A stretch of DNA of 64,000 bases from an uncultured Lachnospiraceae bacterium (GCA_910584725.1 CAJUBE010000016.1:1-64000), one strand, 5' to 3'. Positions 43,595 through 52,975 are shown, numbered from the stretch's first letter. Notes: a model not told the origin generated them from the letters alone. Program-made: numbers and translations.

Positions 43595-45826
43595 ATGTTG
43601 AAAAAGGATGAAAAGAAGGACGAGAAAAAGAGAGAGAAAGAAATTGACAAGCTGGTAAAGAAGCTGACGCTGGATGAAAAGATTGCCATGATTCACGGAG
43701 CTTCCCTTTTTCGATCCGGCGCGGTGGAGCGGCTGGGGATTCCCGCCATTGAAACTTCAGACGGACCCATGGGCGTGCGCGCGGAGTTTATGGATGACAG
43801 ATGGATTCCCTCGGGTAATCAGGATGACATGGTGTCCTATCTTCCTAGCAACAGCGCGCTTGCTTCGTCCTGGAATCCGGCGCTCGCCCGGAAAATGGGA
43901 CATGTGCTCGGCGCGGAAGCAAGAGGGCGTGGCAAGGATGTGATTCTGGCGCCGGGCATCAATATCAAGAGAGATCCCCGCTGCGGCAGGAATTTTGAGT
44001 ACATGAGCGAGGATCCTGCACTTACGGCAGCGATGGCAGTGCCTTTTATACAGGGCGTACAGGAAAATGACGTGGCGGCCTGCGTCAAGCATTTTGCGGC
44101 AAACGTGCAGGAGACGGGTCGTCTGGTTGTGGATGAGACGATCGACGAGCGGACACTTTATGAACTTTATCTGCCTGCATTCAAAGCAGCGGTGCAGGAG
44201 GGCGGCGCGCACTCCATTATGGGCGCTTATAATAAGATAAACGGCGAGTACTGCTGTGAGAGTAAAACGCTGCTTGACCGAATTTTGCGTGAAGAGTGGG
44301 GTTTTGACGGCGCGGTTATCAGCGATTGGGGCGGCGTACATAACACAAAGGAGGCGGCGCTGTGCTCTATGGATTTAGAGATGTCCGTTTTTCCCGACTT
44401 TGACGAGTATAAGCTGGCGAATCCCTTAAAGGAACTGATTGAAAAGGGGGAAGTTTCCGAAGCTGCGGTGGATGCTAAGGTGAAAAACCTGTTGCGTATG
44501 ATGTACCGGCTGAAGATGATTGGTTCGAAAAAGGACAACAGGGAGAAGGGCGTGTACAATGCGCCGGCCAGCCGGGAGACAATCCTGCGCACGGCGGAGG
44601 AGTCTGCGGTATTGTTAAAAAATGAAAATCACACCCTGCCGTTGGATGAAAAAAAGGTGAAAAAGCTTGCGGTGATCGGTGCAAACGCGGCCAAAGTGCA
44701 CTCCAACGGCGGCGGCAGCGCGGAAATCAAAGCGCTCTATGAGATTTGTCCGCTGGCTGGTCTGAAAATGTATCTGGGCGGCAACACAGAGGTAGTGTAC
44801 GCGCCGGGTTATTATGTACCCGCGAAGCCGAAAGCTTTTGAGGTGAACTGGCAGGCGACAAGTCTGGACGATTTGAAAGATACGACGGTAGGACAGGCGA
44901 CCAGAGATGAGACGGGGGAAGGGCATATCAAGGGCGAGCAGGAAAGGATTGCGCAGATAGAGCGGGACAAGGCGGAGATTCACGAGAAGAATCCGTCGCT
45001 TTTCCGGCAGGCACTCGAGCTGGCAAAGAACGCCGACGCAGTGATTTTTGTGGGCGGTTTGAATCACGATTATGACAGCGAGGGCTTTGACAGGCCTGAT
45101 ATGAAGCTGCCTTACGAGCAGGATCTTTTAATTGAAGAACTCTTAAAAGTCAGGAAGGACACGATCGTTACCTTTGTGGGCGGTTCGCCGGTAGAGATGC
45201 CTTGGCGGGAGCAGGCGCAGGCAATTCTGTGGACTTATTATGCGGGTATGGAGACGGGAAACGCATTTGCGAAAATTATTTTTGGTGAAGTGAACCCTTC
45301 CGGAAAATTGGCGGAAACATTCCCTGACAAATATGAGGACTGTGTGACCGCGAAGAACGGGCAGTTCGGCGTGTGGGATAAGATTGCGCTGGAGGAAGGG
45401 CTGTACTGCGGCTATCGTTATTTTGACAGGCAGCGGATCAAACCCGCATTCTGCTTTGGACACGGCTTGTCTTATACAAATTTTGAGTACAGCGGCCTCA
45501 CTTTGAAGGCAGAGAAAGGAAAGGATGTTAAATTGACATTCACAGTCAAAAACGTCGGAAAGCGGGCGGGCGCAGAGATTGTGCAGATTTATATCGCGCC
45601 CATTGCAGCGCAGGTGGACAGGCCGGATAAGGAGTTAAAGACGTTTGTCAAGGTGGAACTTAGCGCGGGGCGTTCAAAGAAAGTTTCCCTGACTTTAAAA
45701 CAGGAAGACTTTATGCATTTTGACGTGCAGTTACACAAATTTATCGCGGACGCGGGCGATTACGAAATTCTGGTGGGCGCATCCTGCGAGGATATCAGAC
45801 TGCGGGGCATCGCGACGCTTAACTGA
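43595..45826 (+). CDS. Glycoside hydrolase family 3 (beta-glucosidase type)
   Basis: 743 residues. The N-terminal TIM barrel has DGPMGVR, the conserved KHFAAN and the nucleophile loop VISDWGGVH. The alpha/beta sandwich follows, then a C-terminal fibronectin III-like domain (ELKTFVKVELSAGRSKKVSLTL). No signal peptide; the N terminus is Lys/Asp/Glu-rich. It hydrolyses terminal beta-glucosides, xylosides or arabinosides from oligosaccharides in the cytoplasm; exact specificity cannot be read. It probably works with GH127 on the same glycan. Confidence 0.93.
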   Translation: MLKKDEKKDEKKREKEIDKLVKKLTLDEKIAMIHGASLFRSGAVERLGIPAIETSDGPMGVRAEFMDDRWIPSGNQDDMVSYLPSNSALASSWNPALARKMGHVLGAEARGRGKDVILAPGINIKRDPRCGRNFEYMSEDPALTAAMAVPFIQGVQENDVAACVKHFAANVQETGRLVVDETIDERTLYELYLPAFKAAVQEGGAHSIMGAYNKINGEYCCESKTLLDRILREEWGFDGAVISDWGGVHNTKEAALCSMDLEMSVFPDFDEYKLANPLKELIEKGEVSEAAVDAKVKNLLRMMYRLKMIGSKKDNREKGVYNAPASRETILRTAEESAVLLKNENHTLPLDEKKVKKLAVIGANAAKVHSNGGGSAEIKALYEICPLAGLKMYLGGNTEVVYAPGYYVPAKPKAFEVNWQATSLDDLKDTTVGQATRDETGEGHIKGEQERIAQIERDKAEIHEKNPSLFRQALELAKNADAVIFVGGLNHDYDSEGFDRPDMKLPYEQDLLIEELLKVRKDTIVTFVGGSPVEMPWREQAQAILWTYYAGMETGNAFAKIIFGEVNPSGKLAETFPDKYEDCVTAKNGQFGVWDKIALEEGLYCGYRYFDRQRIKPAFCFGHGLSYTNFEYSGLTLKAEKGKDVKLTFTVKNVGKRAGAEIVQIYIAPIAAQVDRPDKELKTFVKVELSAGRSKKVSLTLKQEDFMHFDVQLHKFIADAGDYEILVGASCEDIRLRGIATLN

Positions 45827-45908
45827 CATGGAAAGTAATAGCCATAAACAGAAAAACATACAGGGAACGCTGTATAACATTTCATTCTGGTGTACATGCT
45901 TATTCTAA

Positions 45909-45984
45909 GACAATTGATCTCGGAATGCTTCCGACGGAAATTGTCCGGGTGGGTTGAAAATAAACTTGCAAATTTTATTTTCAA
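45909..45984. repeat. Two adjacent hairpins after GH3
   Basis: GACAATT/AATTGTC (45909-45945) encloses an inner stem TCGGAA/TTCCGA. Nine bases later TTGAAAATAAA (45954-45964) pairs with TTTATTTTCAA (45974-45984). They lie in the 190-base gap after GH3; the second may be a terminator or an operator for the following small gene. Confidence 0.5.
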
Positions 45985-46017
45985 TCGGTAAGTATGATAC
46001 CGGAAAGGGATGAAAAA

Positions 46018-46254
46018 ATGGATTATAATACGTTACCTGTCGGCCTTGGGCTGGCATTTGCGAACAATCGTGCGGCCATGGACCGTTTTGTGGATATGAC
46101 TGACGACGAGAAGAAGGAGTTTGTGGAGAGAAGCCGGGGGATCATGTCCAGAAAGGAGATGGACAGTCTGGTAAGTTCTCTTGCGGAGGACGAGGAGCCG
46201 GATCTTCATCTCGAAGACGTGAATCAGATTTTTAAAGGGCCAAGTATCGGATAA
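46018..46254 (+). CDS. Small acidic hypothetical protein
   Basis: 78 residues, predicted helical: DYNTLPVGLGLAFANNRAAMDRF then MTDDEKKEFVERSRG and SLAEDEEPDLHLEDV. No signal or membrane segment. AAAGGGAT precedes ATG 46018. It resembles short conserved proteins of Firmicutes but no function is known. It is followed 39 bases later by cca. Confidence 0.65.
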   Translation: MDYNTLPVGLGLAFANNRAAMDRFVDMTDDEKKEFVERSRGIMSRKEMDSLVSSLAEDEEPDLHLEDVNQIFKGPSIG

Positions 46255-46293
46255 CCGGCGGCCCGGATGTAAAAAGCAACGAAGGAGTTTCCC

Positions 46294-47619
46294 ATGCAGA
46301 TACAGCTGCCCGAAAAAGTGCATAAAATCATAGACACGCTGGAAGAAGCGGGGTTTGAGGCTTACGCGGTGGGCGGCTGTGTCCGGGATTCCATACTCGG
46401 CAGAGATCCTGATGACTGGGATATTACCACCTCGGCAAAGCCGGAGGAAATGAAGCGGCTCTTCCCGAGAACCGTAGATACGGGGATTAAGCACGGAACG
46501 GTCACGGTTCTTCTGGGAGGGGAAGGCTTTGAGGTGACTACCTATCGGATTGACGGTACATATGAGGATGGCAGGCATCCAAGCGAAGTGACCTTTACAG
46601 CCAATTTGAAGGAAGATTTGCTGCGGCGTGATTTTACCATCAACGCTATGGCCTACAATGAAAGAAGCGGTCTGGTTGATCTTTACGGCGGACTGGCGGA
46701 CATAGATAAGCAGGTGATTCGCTGTGTGGGGGATGCTGTAGAGCGGTTTGAGGAGGATGCCCTGCGTATGCTGCGGGCGGTGCGCTTTTCCGCCCAGCTC
46801 GGGTATCGGATTGATGAGGCAACCGGGGAAGCAATAAAGGCGCTTGCCCCGAATTTACAAAAAATCAGTGCGGAGCGGATCCGGGTGGAACTGGTAAAGC
46901 TGGTGACCTCACCCCACCCGGATTATCTGCGAACCGCCTACGAGCTTGGCATTACGGCGCAGGTTCTGCCGGAGTTTGATCTCTGTATGGAGACACCCCA
47001 GAGACATAAGCACCACTGTTATGATGTGGGAGAACATATTTTGCATTCCATGCTCGGCGTGGAGCCGGACAAGGTGCTGCGGCTTGGTATGCTTTTCCAT
47101 GATATCGGCAAGCCTCAGACTTTGACTGTTGATCCGGATGGGACAACCCACAATAAAAGGCATCCCTTTGAAGGGGAGAAAATAACCAGAAAGGTGATGC
47201 GGCGTTTAAAGTTCGATAACGATACCACGGATAAAGTGACAAAACTGGTTCTTTACCACGATTACGATATCGCGCCCACGGAGGCGGGTGTAAGGCGGGC
47301 GGTCAATCGGATCGGGGAAGATATTTTTCCCATGATCTTCACGGTGCGGCGGGCGGATATCGCCGCGCAGAGCGATTACATGCGGGAGGAAAAGCTGGCA
47401 AAGGTCGCTTACATAGAAAAGCTGTACAGGGAAGTTCTGGCCCGCAGGGATGCGGTTACCCTGAAAGATCTGGCGATTTCGGGAAGTGACCTGATTGCTA
47501 TGGGGATGCCGTCTGGCAGGCAGATTGGGGAAACCCTGTCCGCGCTTTTAGAGAGGGTGCTTGATGACCCGTCTCTCAATACGAGAGAGATTCTTCTCAA
47601 ACTGTACAAAGAAGTGTAA
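46294..47619 (+). CDS. cca: CCA tRNA nucleotidyltransferase
   Basis: 441 residues. The nucleotidyltransferase head has AVGGCVRDSILGRDPDDWDI with the catalytic DxD, then RRDFTINAMAY and the RNA-binding neck; a C-terminal HD domain (MLFHDIGKPQT, KRHPFEGEKIT) follows. Adds or repairs the CCA end of tRNAs, needed because neither tRNA here encodes CCA. GAAGGAG is the ribosome site. Confidence 0.95.
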   Translation: MQIQLPEKVHKIIDTLEEAGFEAYAVGGCVRDSILGRDPDDWDITTSAKPEEMKRLFPRTVDTGIKHGTVTVLLGGEGFEVTTYRIDGTYEDGRHPSEVTFTANLKEDLLRRDFTINAMAYNERSGLVDLYGGLADIDKQVIRCVGDAVERFEEDALRMLRAVRFSAQLGYRIDEATGEAIKALAPNLQKISAERIRVELVKLVTSPHPDYLRTAYELGITAQVLPEFDLCMETPQRHKHHCYDVGEHILHSMLGVEPDKVLRLGMLFHDIGKPQTLTVDPDGTTHNKRHPFEGEKITRKVMRRLKFDNDTTDKVTKLVLYHDYDIAPTEAGVRRAVNRIGEDIFPMIFTVRRADIAAQSDYMREEKLAKVAYIEKLYREVLARRDAVTLKDLAISGSDLIAMGMPSGRQIGETLSALLERVLDDPSLNTREILLKLYKEV

Positions 47620-47677
47620 TGAAAACCCCCTGCTGTTCATAAGATGTAACAGTCAGAGTCAGGCGGGGGGTATTTTT

Positions 47678-48661
47678 GTGAATGACAGAGATGTCAGTTT
47701 ATTAGAGAATTATGATATAGAGGTGCGCCGCACATGGAAAGGCCGTGGGGCGATTCTCTGCGATTCGGATCGGGGTCTGCTCATTATGAAAGAATACAGC
47801 GGCCCGGCGGAAAAAGTCGGCTTTCAGGAGTTTCTGCTGAACCATATCCGGGAGAGCGGCGTGGTGCGGGCGGAGACCATTCTGCGGACAAAGGAAGATG
47901 AGTTGATTGTCCGCGATCAGGACAGGACGGCCTATATTGTAAAGACCTACTGTGAAGGCAGGGAGTGTGATCACCGAAATCCACAGGAGTGCCGCCATGC
48001 GGTCGAGACGCTTGCGCGCCTTCATGGCGTCAGTGATCTCTCCGGCTGTGAAATTCTGGAAGAACAGCCTGTTTTTCATGTGGAAAATGAGTATGAAAAA
48101 CATAACCGCGAGTTGAAAAAGGTGCGGAAATTCCTGCGTGAAAAGAGTCAGAAGACCGATTTTGAGATTTATTTGATGAAACATTATGACTATTTTATGG
48201 ATATTGCCTTGCAAATTACGGGGGAATTGAGTTATTATGCCTATGAGGAGGATTCTTTTTCCGCCTCCGTTGTGTGCCACGGCGATTATCAGTATCATAA
48301 TATCATACAGACCGAAGAGGGCAGTGTGCTCGTCAATTTTGAAAAATGTATCAGGGACTATCCGGTTCGGGATCTGTATCTGTTTATGCGAAAGCTTTTG
48401 GAAAAAAATAACTGGTCTCAGCCGCTTGGTGATATGCTCCTTTCGGGGTATAATGAAGTGAAACCTTTGAGCGAACGGGATTACAGACAGTTGTATTTCC
48501 GCTTTGCCTATCCGGAGAAATTCTGGAAAATCGTGAATTTCTATTATAATAGCGGTAAGGCATGGATTCCCGGGCGCAACATGGAAAAAACAGAAAAATT
48601 GTTTGCGCAGGAGAGAGAAAAACAGCTCTTTTTAAAGAGCGTATTCTCCGCGTGGATTTAG
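47678..48661 (+). CDS. CotS-family spore coat kinase-like protein
   Basis: 327 residues, phosphotransferase (APH/CotS) fold: an N-terminal lobe VSLLENYDIEVRRTWKGRGAIL, the catalytic-loop-like CHGDYQYHNII near residue 200 and a helical C-terminal half (YPEKFWKIVNFYYN). CotS-type proteins bind the spore coat in Bacillus; here the role is inferred. The start is GTG 47678 with a G-rich site GGCGGGGGG seven bases upstream. The gene is followed 20 bases later by the lipoprotein gene. Confidence 0.85.
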   Translation: MNDRDVSLLENYDIEVRRTWKGRGAILCDSDRGLLIMKEYSGPAEKVGFQEFLLNHIRESGVVRAETILRTKEDELIVRDQDRTAYIVKTYCEGRECDHRNPQECRHAVETLARLHGVSDLSGCEILEEQPVFHVENEYEKHNRELKKVRKFLREKSQKTDFEIYLMKHYDYFMDIALQITGELSYYAYEEDSFSASVVCHGDYQYHNIIQTEEGSVLVNFEKCIRDYPVRDLYLFMRKLLEKNNWSQPLGDMLLSGYNEVKPLSERDYRQLYFRFAYPEKFWKIVNFYYNSGKAWIPGRNMEKTEKLFAQEREKQLFLKSVFSAWI

Positions 48662-48681
48662 CGGAATCATGGAGGTAAAAA

Positions 48682-50994
48682 ATGGTTAGAATACACAGAA
48701 GAATTTCCGGGGCGGTTACGGCGCTGACACTGGCAGCGCTCGTTCTGACAGGATGTACTTCGGAGGCCAGCAACATAGGAAAGGCCAAAGACAAGGATGG
48801 CGGACCGGATGTGGTGGACACAGGTTTTACGCTTTCCATTGTGGGAAGTTATGATTCCGCGGATACGGCGGTTGTCCTGTCCACCGATCCGGACAACAAA
48901 GCGGTGTCCCTTGTTAACATGGATACGGGAAAGCAGTATACTCTCTATTACGATGGAACAACTTATGTGAAGGATAAATACGACGGCCCCATGACAATCT
49001 CCCAGATTAAGGCCGGGGATGTGGTGGATGTCACTTTTCTGAAGGGGAAGAAAAAGCTGGCCAGCATCCAGCGGTCACCGCAGGCATGGATTTATGACGA
49101 GGTGAACAATTATGATCTGGCAGGCGCGAACAGGTCGGCAAGTATCGGTTCTCAGGTGTATTCTCTGCCCGCCGGTGTAGTTGTCTTGTCGGAAGGCCGC
49201 CGCGTGGAGGCGGGTGAGGTGGTGTCTCAGGATGTGGTCACGATCTCCGGCATCAATCATAAGATCTACAGTGTAAACGTGGACAGGGGCCATGGGTACC
49301 TGCGTCTGAAAAATGACCAGCCCCTTCTCGGCGGCTGGATTGAGGTTGGCAACAGCGTAATCCGTCAAATCAAGGAGGACATGCTTCTCACAGTGCCAGA
49401 GGGCACCTATCAGGTAGTGCTCTCCAACAATAATGTGGGCTGTGTGAAGGAAGTGACGGTGGAGCGTGACAAGGAAGTGGTGCTCGATGTGGGCGATCTG
49501 GAAGTTGCGGAGGATGCCGTCGGAAAGATTCTCTTTACGGTGGAGCCCGAGAGCGCGACAGTCAGTGTGGACGGCAAACCTGTGGATATCAGCAAAGCGG
49601 TGGAGTTAAAGTACGGCATTCACCAGATACAGGCGGAGGCGAGCGGCTACGATACCCTGACTAAGCACATTCAGGTAGGTTCGGAGTATGCGACCATTTC
49701 CTTTAAGCTGGAGGAAAGCCGCAAGAACGACGAGAAAAACACCGTCAGCGATAACTCGACGACGCCCGACCGGATTCCATGGGAAGATACGCTGGAGACC
49801 TCCAGAGAAAACAAACCCAGTGTCAGCAGCAATACCACCGCCAGCGTGAGCGAAAATGCGCTTGGCACTTCCAACAATAATAAAGTGTACGTTGATTCTC
49901 CGAAGGGCGTCGAAGTATATTTGGACGGGAATTATGTGGGCATTGCCCCTGTCAGGTTCACCAAGACCGCGGGCAGGCACGAGATTACCCTGAAAAAGAC
50001 CGGCTATAAGACAAAAACCTACACCATTTATCTGGAGAACAACAAAAAGGATGAGACCTATTCCTTCTCCGCACTGGAAAAGGAAAGTTCTGGCAATAGC
50101 GGTAACAATGGCGGCAATAATAAGGGGGATGATGACAATTCCGGCGGTTCTATGGCGCCGGCGCCTCTGCAGCAGATTGAAATTAGACCTGCCACGGTTA
50201 CTGTTGAAAAAGGACAGACGCAGGCTTTTGAAGCGCATGTAAACCTGAATGGTACGGATCAGGGTGATGTCAGTGTCACATGGGGGCTGGATGGACAGAA
50301 ATCGGAAGGAACTAAGTTTATGGGAGGGGATGAACCCAGTACATTGATGGTGGCTTCTGATGAATCCGCGGAGAGTCTTACGGTTACGGCTACATATATG
50401 GACAGCGAGACAGGACAGACTTTATCAGGGCAGGCGACGGTTACGATTACGGAGAAGCAGGAGGAAGAGAAAAATATTACTGTGGAGGTTATGGCGGATT
50501 CTACGGAAATAACCGGAAGTGGAACAGTTATCTTTACTGCTGTGGTGAAGGAAGGCGACGAAGAAAAGAAAGATGCGGAAGTGGAATGGACATCAGCATG
50601 GACGTCGACAGAAGCGTCGAACAGTGAGATTCGCACAGCGGGAACTACAATGACATTATCGGTGGACTCTGTGGAAACAGATACAGGATTTACTGCCACG
50701 GCTGCATATAAGGATGGTGATATAGAGAAGAAAGATTCTGAGACAGTAAAAATAAATAAGTCTGAGGATCCGACTATCCCCACTGATTCGACTGGACCGA
50801 CTCTCGGTGGCAATCCGGAAACGCCTAATGGTTCAGATACTACTGATAAGACGTCCACAGGCGGTACGGACACGGGAAATAGCAGCAGCGAAAGTGGCGA
50901 TGAAGATGCGCAAAATGGCCTGACCACAGAAAAAGTGGAGATAACCAAGGAAGCGCACCCGATCCGGAAGTGGTTTTCCTCGTTGTTTAAGTAA
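48682..50994 (+). CDS. Large PEGA/Ig-like lipoprotein
   Basis: 770 residues. The lipobox LVLTGC (Cys25) follows a signal helix, so the mature protein is membrane-anchored outside. Two PEGA-like domains lie at about 279-345 (VDGKPVDISKAVELKYGIHQ) and 400-465 (VYLDGNYVGIAPVRFT). A Gly/Asn-rich linker leads to two Ig-like (Big_2-type) domains (about 495-590 and 595-690), then a Ser/Thr/Gly-rich tail ending in a basic amphipathic stretch (HPIRKWFSSLFK). PEGA domains are thought to bind surface polysaccharide. From about residue 495 the codon choice looks more AT-rich, suggesting added domains. Confidence 0.8.
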   Translation: MVRIHRRISGAVTALTLAALVLTGCTSEASNIGKAKDKDGGPDVVDTGFTLSIVGSYDSADTAVVLSTDPDNKAVSLVNMDTGKQYTLYYDGTTYVKDKYDGPMTISQIKAGDVVDVTFLKGKKKLASIQRSPQAWIYDEVNNYDLAGANRSASIGSQVYSLPAGVVVLSEGRRVEAGEVVSQDVVTISGINHKIYSVNVDRGHGYLRLKNDQPLLGGWIEVGNSVIRQIKEDMLLTVPEGTYQVVLSNNNVGCVKEVTVERDKEVVLDVGDLEVAEDAVGKILFTVEPESATVSVDGKPVDISKAVELKYGIHQIQAEASGYDTLTKHIQVGSEYATISFKLEESRKNDEKNTVSDNSTTPDRIPWEDTLETSRENKPSVSSNTTASVSENALGTSNNNKVYVDSPKGVEVYLDGNYVGIAPVRFTKTAGRHEITLKKTGYKTKTYTIYLENNKKDETYSFSALEKESSGNSGNNGGNNKGDDDNSGGSMAPAPLQQIEIRPATVTVEKGQTQAFEAHVNLNGTDQGDVSVTWGLDGQKSEGTKFMGGDEPSTLMVASDESAESLTVTATYMDSETGQTLSGQATVTITEKQEEEKNITVEVMADSTEITGSGTVIFTAVVKEGDEEKKDAEVEWTSAWTSTEASNSEIRTAGTTMTLSVDSVETDTGFTATAAYKDGDIEKKDSETVKINKSEDPTIPTDSTGPTLGGNPETPNGSDTTDKTSTGGTDTGNSSSESGDEDAQNGLTTEKVEITKEAHPIRKWFSSLFK

Positions 50995-51021
50995 TTGTTT
51001 ATACCTACATAGGAGCAGACA

Positions 51022-51066
51022 GCGCCCGATAGGGGATATATGTCCTTGGTCGGGCGCATTTTTTTC
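51022..51066 (+). terminator. Terminator after the lipoprotein gene
   Basis: GCGCCCGA (51022-51029) pairs with TCGGGCGC (51050-51057), followed by ATTTTTTT. Confidence 0.85.
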
Positions 51067-51179
51067 TAATTATATCGAATAAATCCTCCTGCATGTGTAA
51101 TGATAATGTAATGAAAATGATTGCTTTTTACATTGCGATTGTGTATAATTACAGAAACGGGAAGAAAGGGGCGTTAAAC

Positions 51180-51449
51180 ATGGCACAGGCAGTAAACGTA
51201 AATTTTCGCATGGATGCAGATTTAAAAAAGAGCATGGAACAGACATGTTCAGAATTAGGAATGTCGATGACGACGGCTTTTACCATTTTTGCAAAAAAGG
51301 TAAGCCGTGAAAAGCGGATTCCTTTTGATGTCAGTGTGGATCCGTTTTATTCTGAGAGCAATATGCGGTATTTAGAAAGAATTGCTCAGGATGTTGCGCA
51401 AGGCCGGGCACATTTTGCGGAGCACGAACTTACGGAGGTGGAAGATTAA
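51180..51449 (+). CDS. RelB/DinJ-type antitoxin
   Basis: 89 residues: an N-terminal ribbon-helix-helix (MAQAVNVNFRMDADLKKSME and GMSMTTAFTIFAKKV) and an acidic C terminus (HELTEVED) that would cover the toxin. Neutralises the toxin encoded next and represses the operon. Its stop overlaps the toxin start by one base (TAATG). AAAGGGG is the ribosome site. Confidence 0.9.
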   Translation: MAQAVNVNFRMDADLKKSMEQTCSELGMSMTTAFTIFAKKVSREKRIPFDVSVDPFYSESNMRYLERIAQDVAQGRAHFAEHELTEVED

Positions 51450-51706
51450 TGCGGCTGCTGTGGGAGGACAGAGCCTGGAATGATTATCTTTACTGGCAGA
51501 CACAGGACAAAAAAACATTAAAACGGATTAATATACTGATAGAGGAAATAAAAAGAACGCCCTTTGAGGGGAGAGGAAAACCAGAAACGCTAAAAGACAA
51601 TTTGAGTGGATATTGGAGTCGGCGTATAGATGAGACGAATCGAATTGTATATTTTGTGCAGAATGATATCGTTTATGTTATTTCATGTCGAGGTCATTAT
51701 TCATAG
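51449..51706 (+). CDS. yoeB: YoeB/Txe-family toxin (mRNA interferase)
   Basis: 85 residues, typical for YoeB: LWEDRAWNDYLYWQTQDKKT, LKRINILIEEIKRTPFEG, GKPETLKDNLSGYWSRRI, and the C-terminal YVISCRGHYS carrying the catalytic His and the aromatic Tyr. The glutamate and arginine of the active site (E in LIEEI, R in SRRI) are also present. It would cut ribosome-bound mRNA when free of antitoxin. Confidence 0.9.
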   Translation: MRLLWEDRAWNDYLYWQTQDKKTLKRINILIEEIKRTPFEGRGKPETLKDNLSGYWSRRIDETNRIVYFVQNDIVYVISCRGHYS

Positions 51707-51739
51707 ATTTTTTAATTATAGTATACAGAAGGAGCACAC

Positions 51740-52453
51740 ATGTCAGAAAAACAGGAGAAACAATACACTTACGAAGAATTTCTTGAAATCATCGCTACCC
51801 TTCGCAGCGAAAACGGCTGCCCCTGGGATAAGGTGCAGACTCACGACAGCTTAAAGCCCTGTATGATGGAGGAGGCGGCGGAGCTGCTTGCTTCCATCCG
51901 CATTTACAACAAGACGGGCAATCCCGAAAATATGATTGAGGAGCTGGGGGACGTTCTTTTGCAGGTCGTGATGCACGCGCAGATTGCTTCCGAGGAGGGC
52001 CTTTTTACCATGAAGGATGTGGTGAATGAAGTCAGCCGTAAAATGGTGCGGCGGCATCCCCATGTTTTTGGCACGGGAAATGCGGATACGCCCGACGAGG
52101 TGCTGGTAAACTGGGAGGAGATTAAGAAGGAGGAGAAAAAGGATAAAGATTGGGTGGAATCGCCTTTAAAAGACATTCCAAAAGAGCTCCCGGCGCTTAC
52201 CAGGGCAGTCAAAGTTTTGAAGAAGATAGATAAGCACTATGAAAAGGGAAGCACTTTTGAACAGGATACGGCCGCTGTCTGTGAACTGGCGGAGGCTTTG
52301 AGAAATTGTGAACCGCAGGCGGACAATAAGAAAATAGAGGCACTGATATCCGATCTGCTTCTACGGATCAGTGATGTGGCAAGAATTACAAAAATACCGC
52401 AGGAACAGGCGTTGGCGGACCGAATAGATGATTTAATTGACAAATACGAGTAA
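51740..52453 (+). CDS. mazG: Nucleoside triphosphate pyrophosphohydrolase MazG
   Basis: 237 residues. LRSENGCPWDKVQTHDSLKPCMMEEAAELLASI carries the E-x2-E metal motifs of the all-alpha NTP pyrophosphatase fold, and ELGDVLLQVVMHAQIA the second ligand set. Removes damaged or excess nucleoside triphosphates. It heads the conserved mazG-hup-rqcP-yabP-yabQ-divIC-spoIIE series. Confidence 0.94.
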   Translation: MSEKQEKQYTYEEFLEIIATLRSENGCPWDKVQTHDSLKPCMMEEAAELLASIRIYNKTGNPENMIEELGDVLLQVVMHAQIASEEGLFTMKDVVNEVSRKMVRRHPHVFGTGNADTPDEVLVNWEEIKKEEKKDKDWVESPLKDIPKELPALTRAVKVLKKIDKHYEKGSTFEQDTAAVCELAEALRNCEPQADNKKIEALISDLLLRISDVARITKIPQEQALADRIDDLIDKYE

Positions 52454-52523
52454 ATTTTCTGACAATAAGGTATTTTTTGTCGAATATGGCTTTAACAATG
52501 AAAAGCAAATGCAGGCGAACCCG

Positions 52524-52551
52524 AAAAATGCCGTAAAAAAGGCATTTTTTT
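52524..52551 (+). terminator. Terminator after mazG
   Basis: AAAAATGCC pairs with GGCATTTTT around an A-rich loop; a T tract follows directly. Confidence 0.7.
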
Positions 52552-52552
52552 C

Positions 52553-52581
52553 TTGACATGCCAGGTAAAAGCAGATATAAA
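52553..52581 (+). promoter_or_regulatory. Promoter of hup
   Basis: Consensus TTGACA (52553-52558) and TATAAA (52576-52581), 17 bases apart, start right after the mazG terminator and about 65 bases before the hup start. Confidence 0.85.
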
Positions 52582-52647
52582 TATGTATAGACAGTTTCCA
52601 AGGGAAACCAAAATAATACGATAACTCATTTAAGAGGAGGAGTTCAA

Positions 52648-52923
52648 ATGAACAAAACAGAGTTAGTTGCAGCAATGGCTGATCAGGCAGGCTTATCTAA
52701 GAAAGATGCAGAGAAGGCGTTAAAGGCATTTACGGACGTGGTTGCGGACGAGCTGAAGAAGGATGGCAAGGTACAGTTAGTCGGTTTTGGTACTTTCGAA
52801 GTTTCCAAGAGAGCGGCAAGAGAAGGCAGAAATCCTCAGAGCGGCGCTGTTATGAAGATCGCAGCATCCAAGGCTCCCAAGTTTAAGGCTGGTAAGGCTT
52901 TAAAGGATATGCTCAACGCATAA
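52648..52923 (+). CDS. hup: DNA-binding protein HU
   Basis: 91-residue nucleoid protein of the HU family (MNKTELVAAMADQAGLSKKDAE, GFGTFEVSKRAAREGRNPQ and KAPKFKAGKALKDML). Bends DNA and supports replication initiation. Strong promoter and AAGAGGAGG suggest high expression. A terminator separates it from rqcP. Confidence 0.97.
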   Translation: MNKTELVAAMADQAGLSKKDAEKALKAFTDVVADELKKDGKVQLVGFGTFEVSKRAAREGRNPQSGAVMKIAASKAPKFKAGKALKDMLNA

Positions 52924-52945
52924 TTGAATTTTTGGAGACAGATGA

Positions 52946-52975
52946 GGCCTGTATGCGATGCATACGGGCCTTTCT
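52946..52975 (+). terminator. Terminator or attenuator after hup
   Basis: An 11-bp stem (52946-52956 with 52960-52970, one T-G pair), followed by TTTCTAT. It overlaps the leader of rqcP. Confidence 0.65.

Noticed and set aside
45829..45909. 26-codon frame after GH3 containing FWCTCLF
   Set aside because: No ribosome site, overlaps the hairpin region, no similarity recognised.
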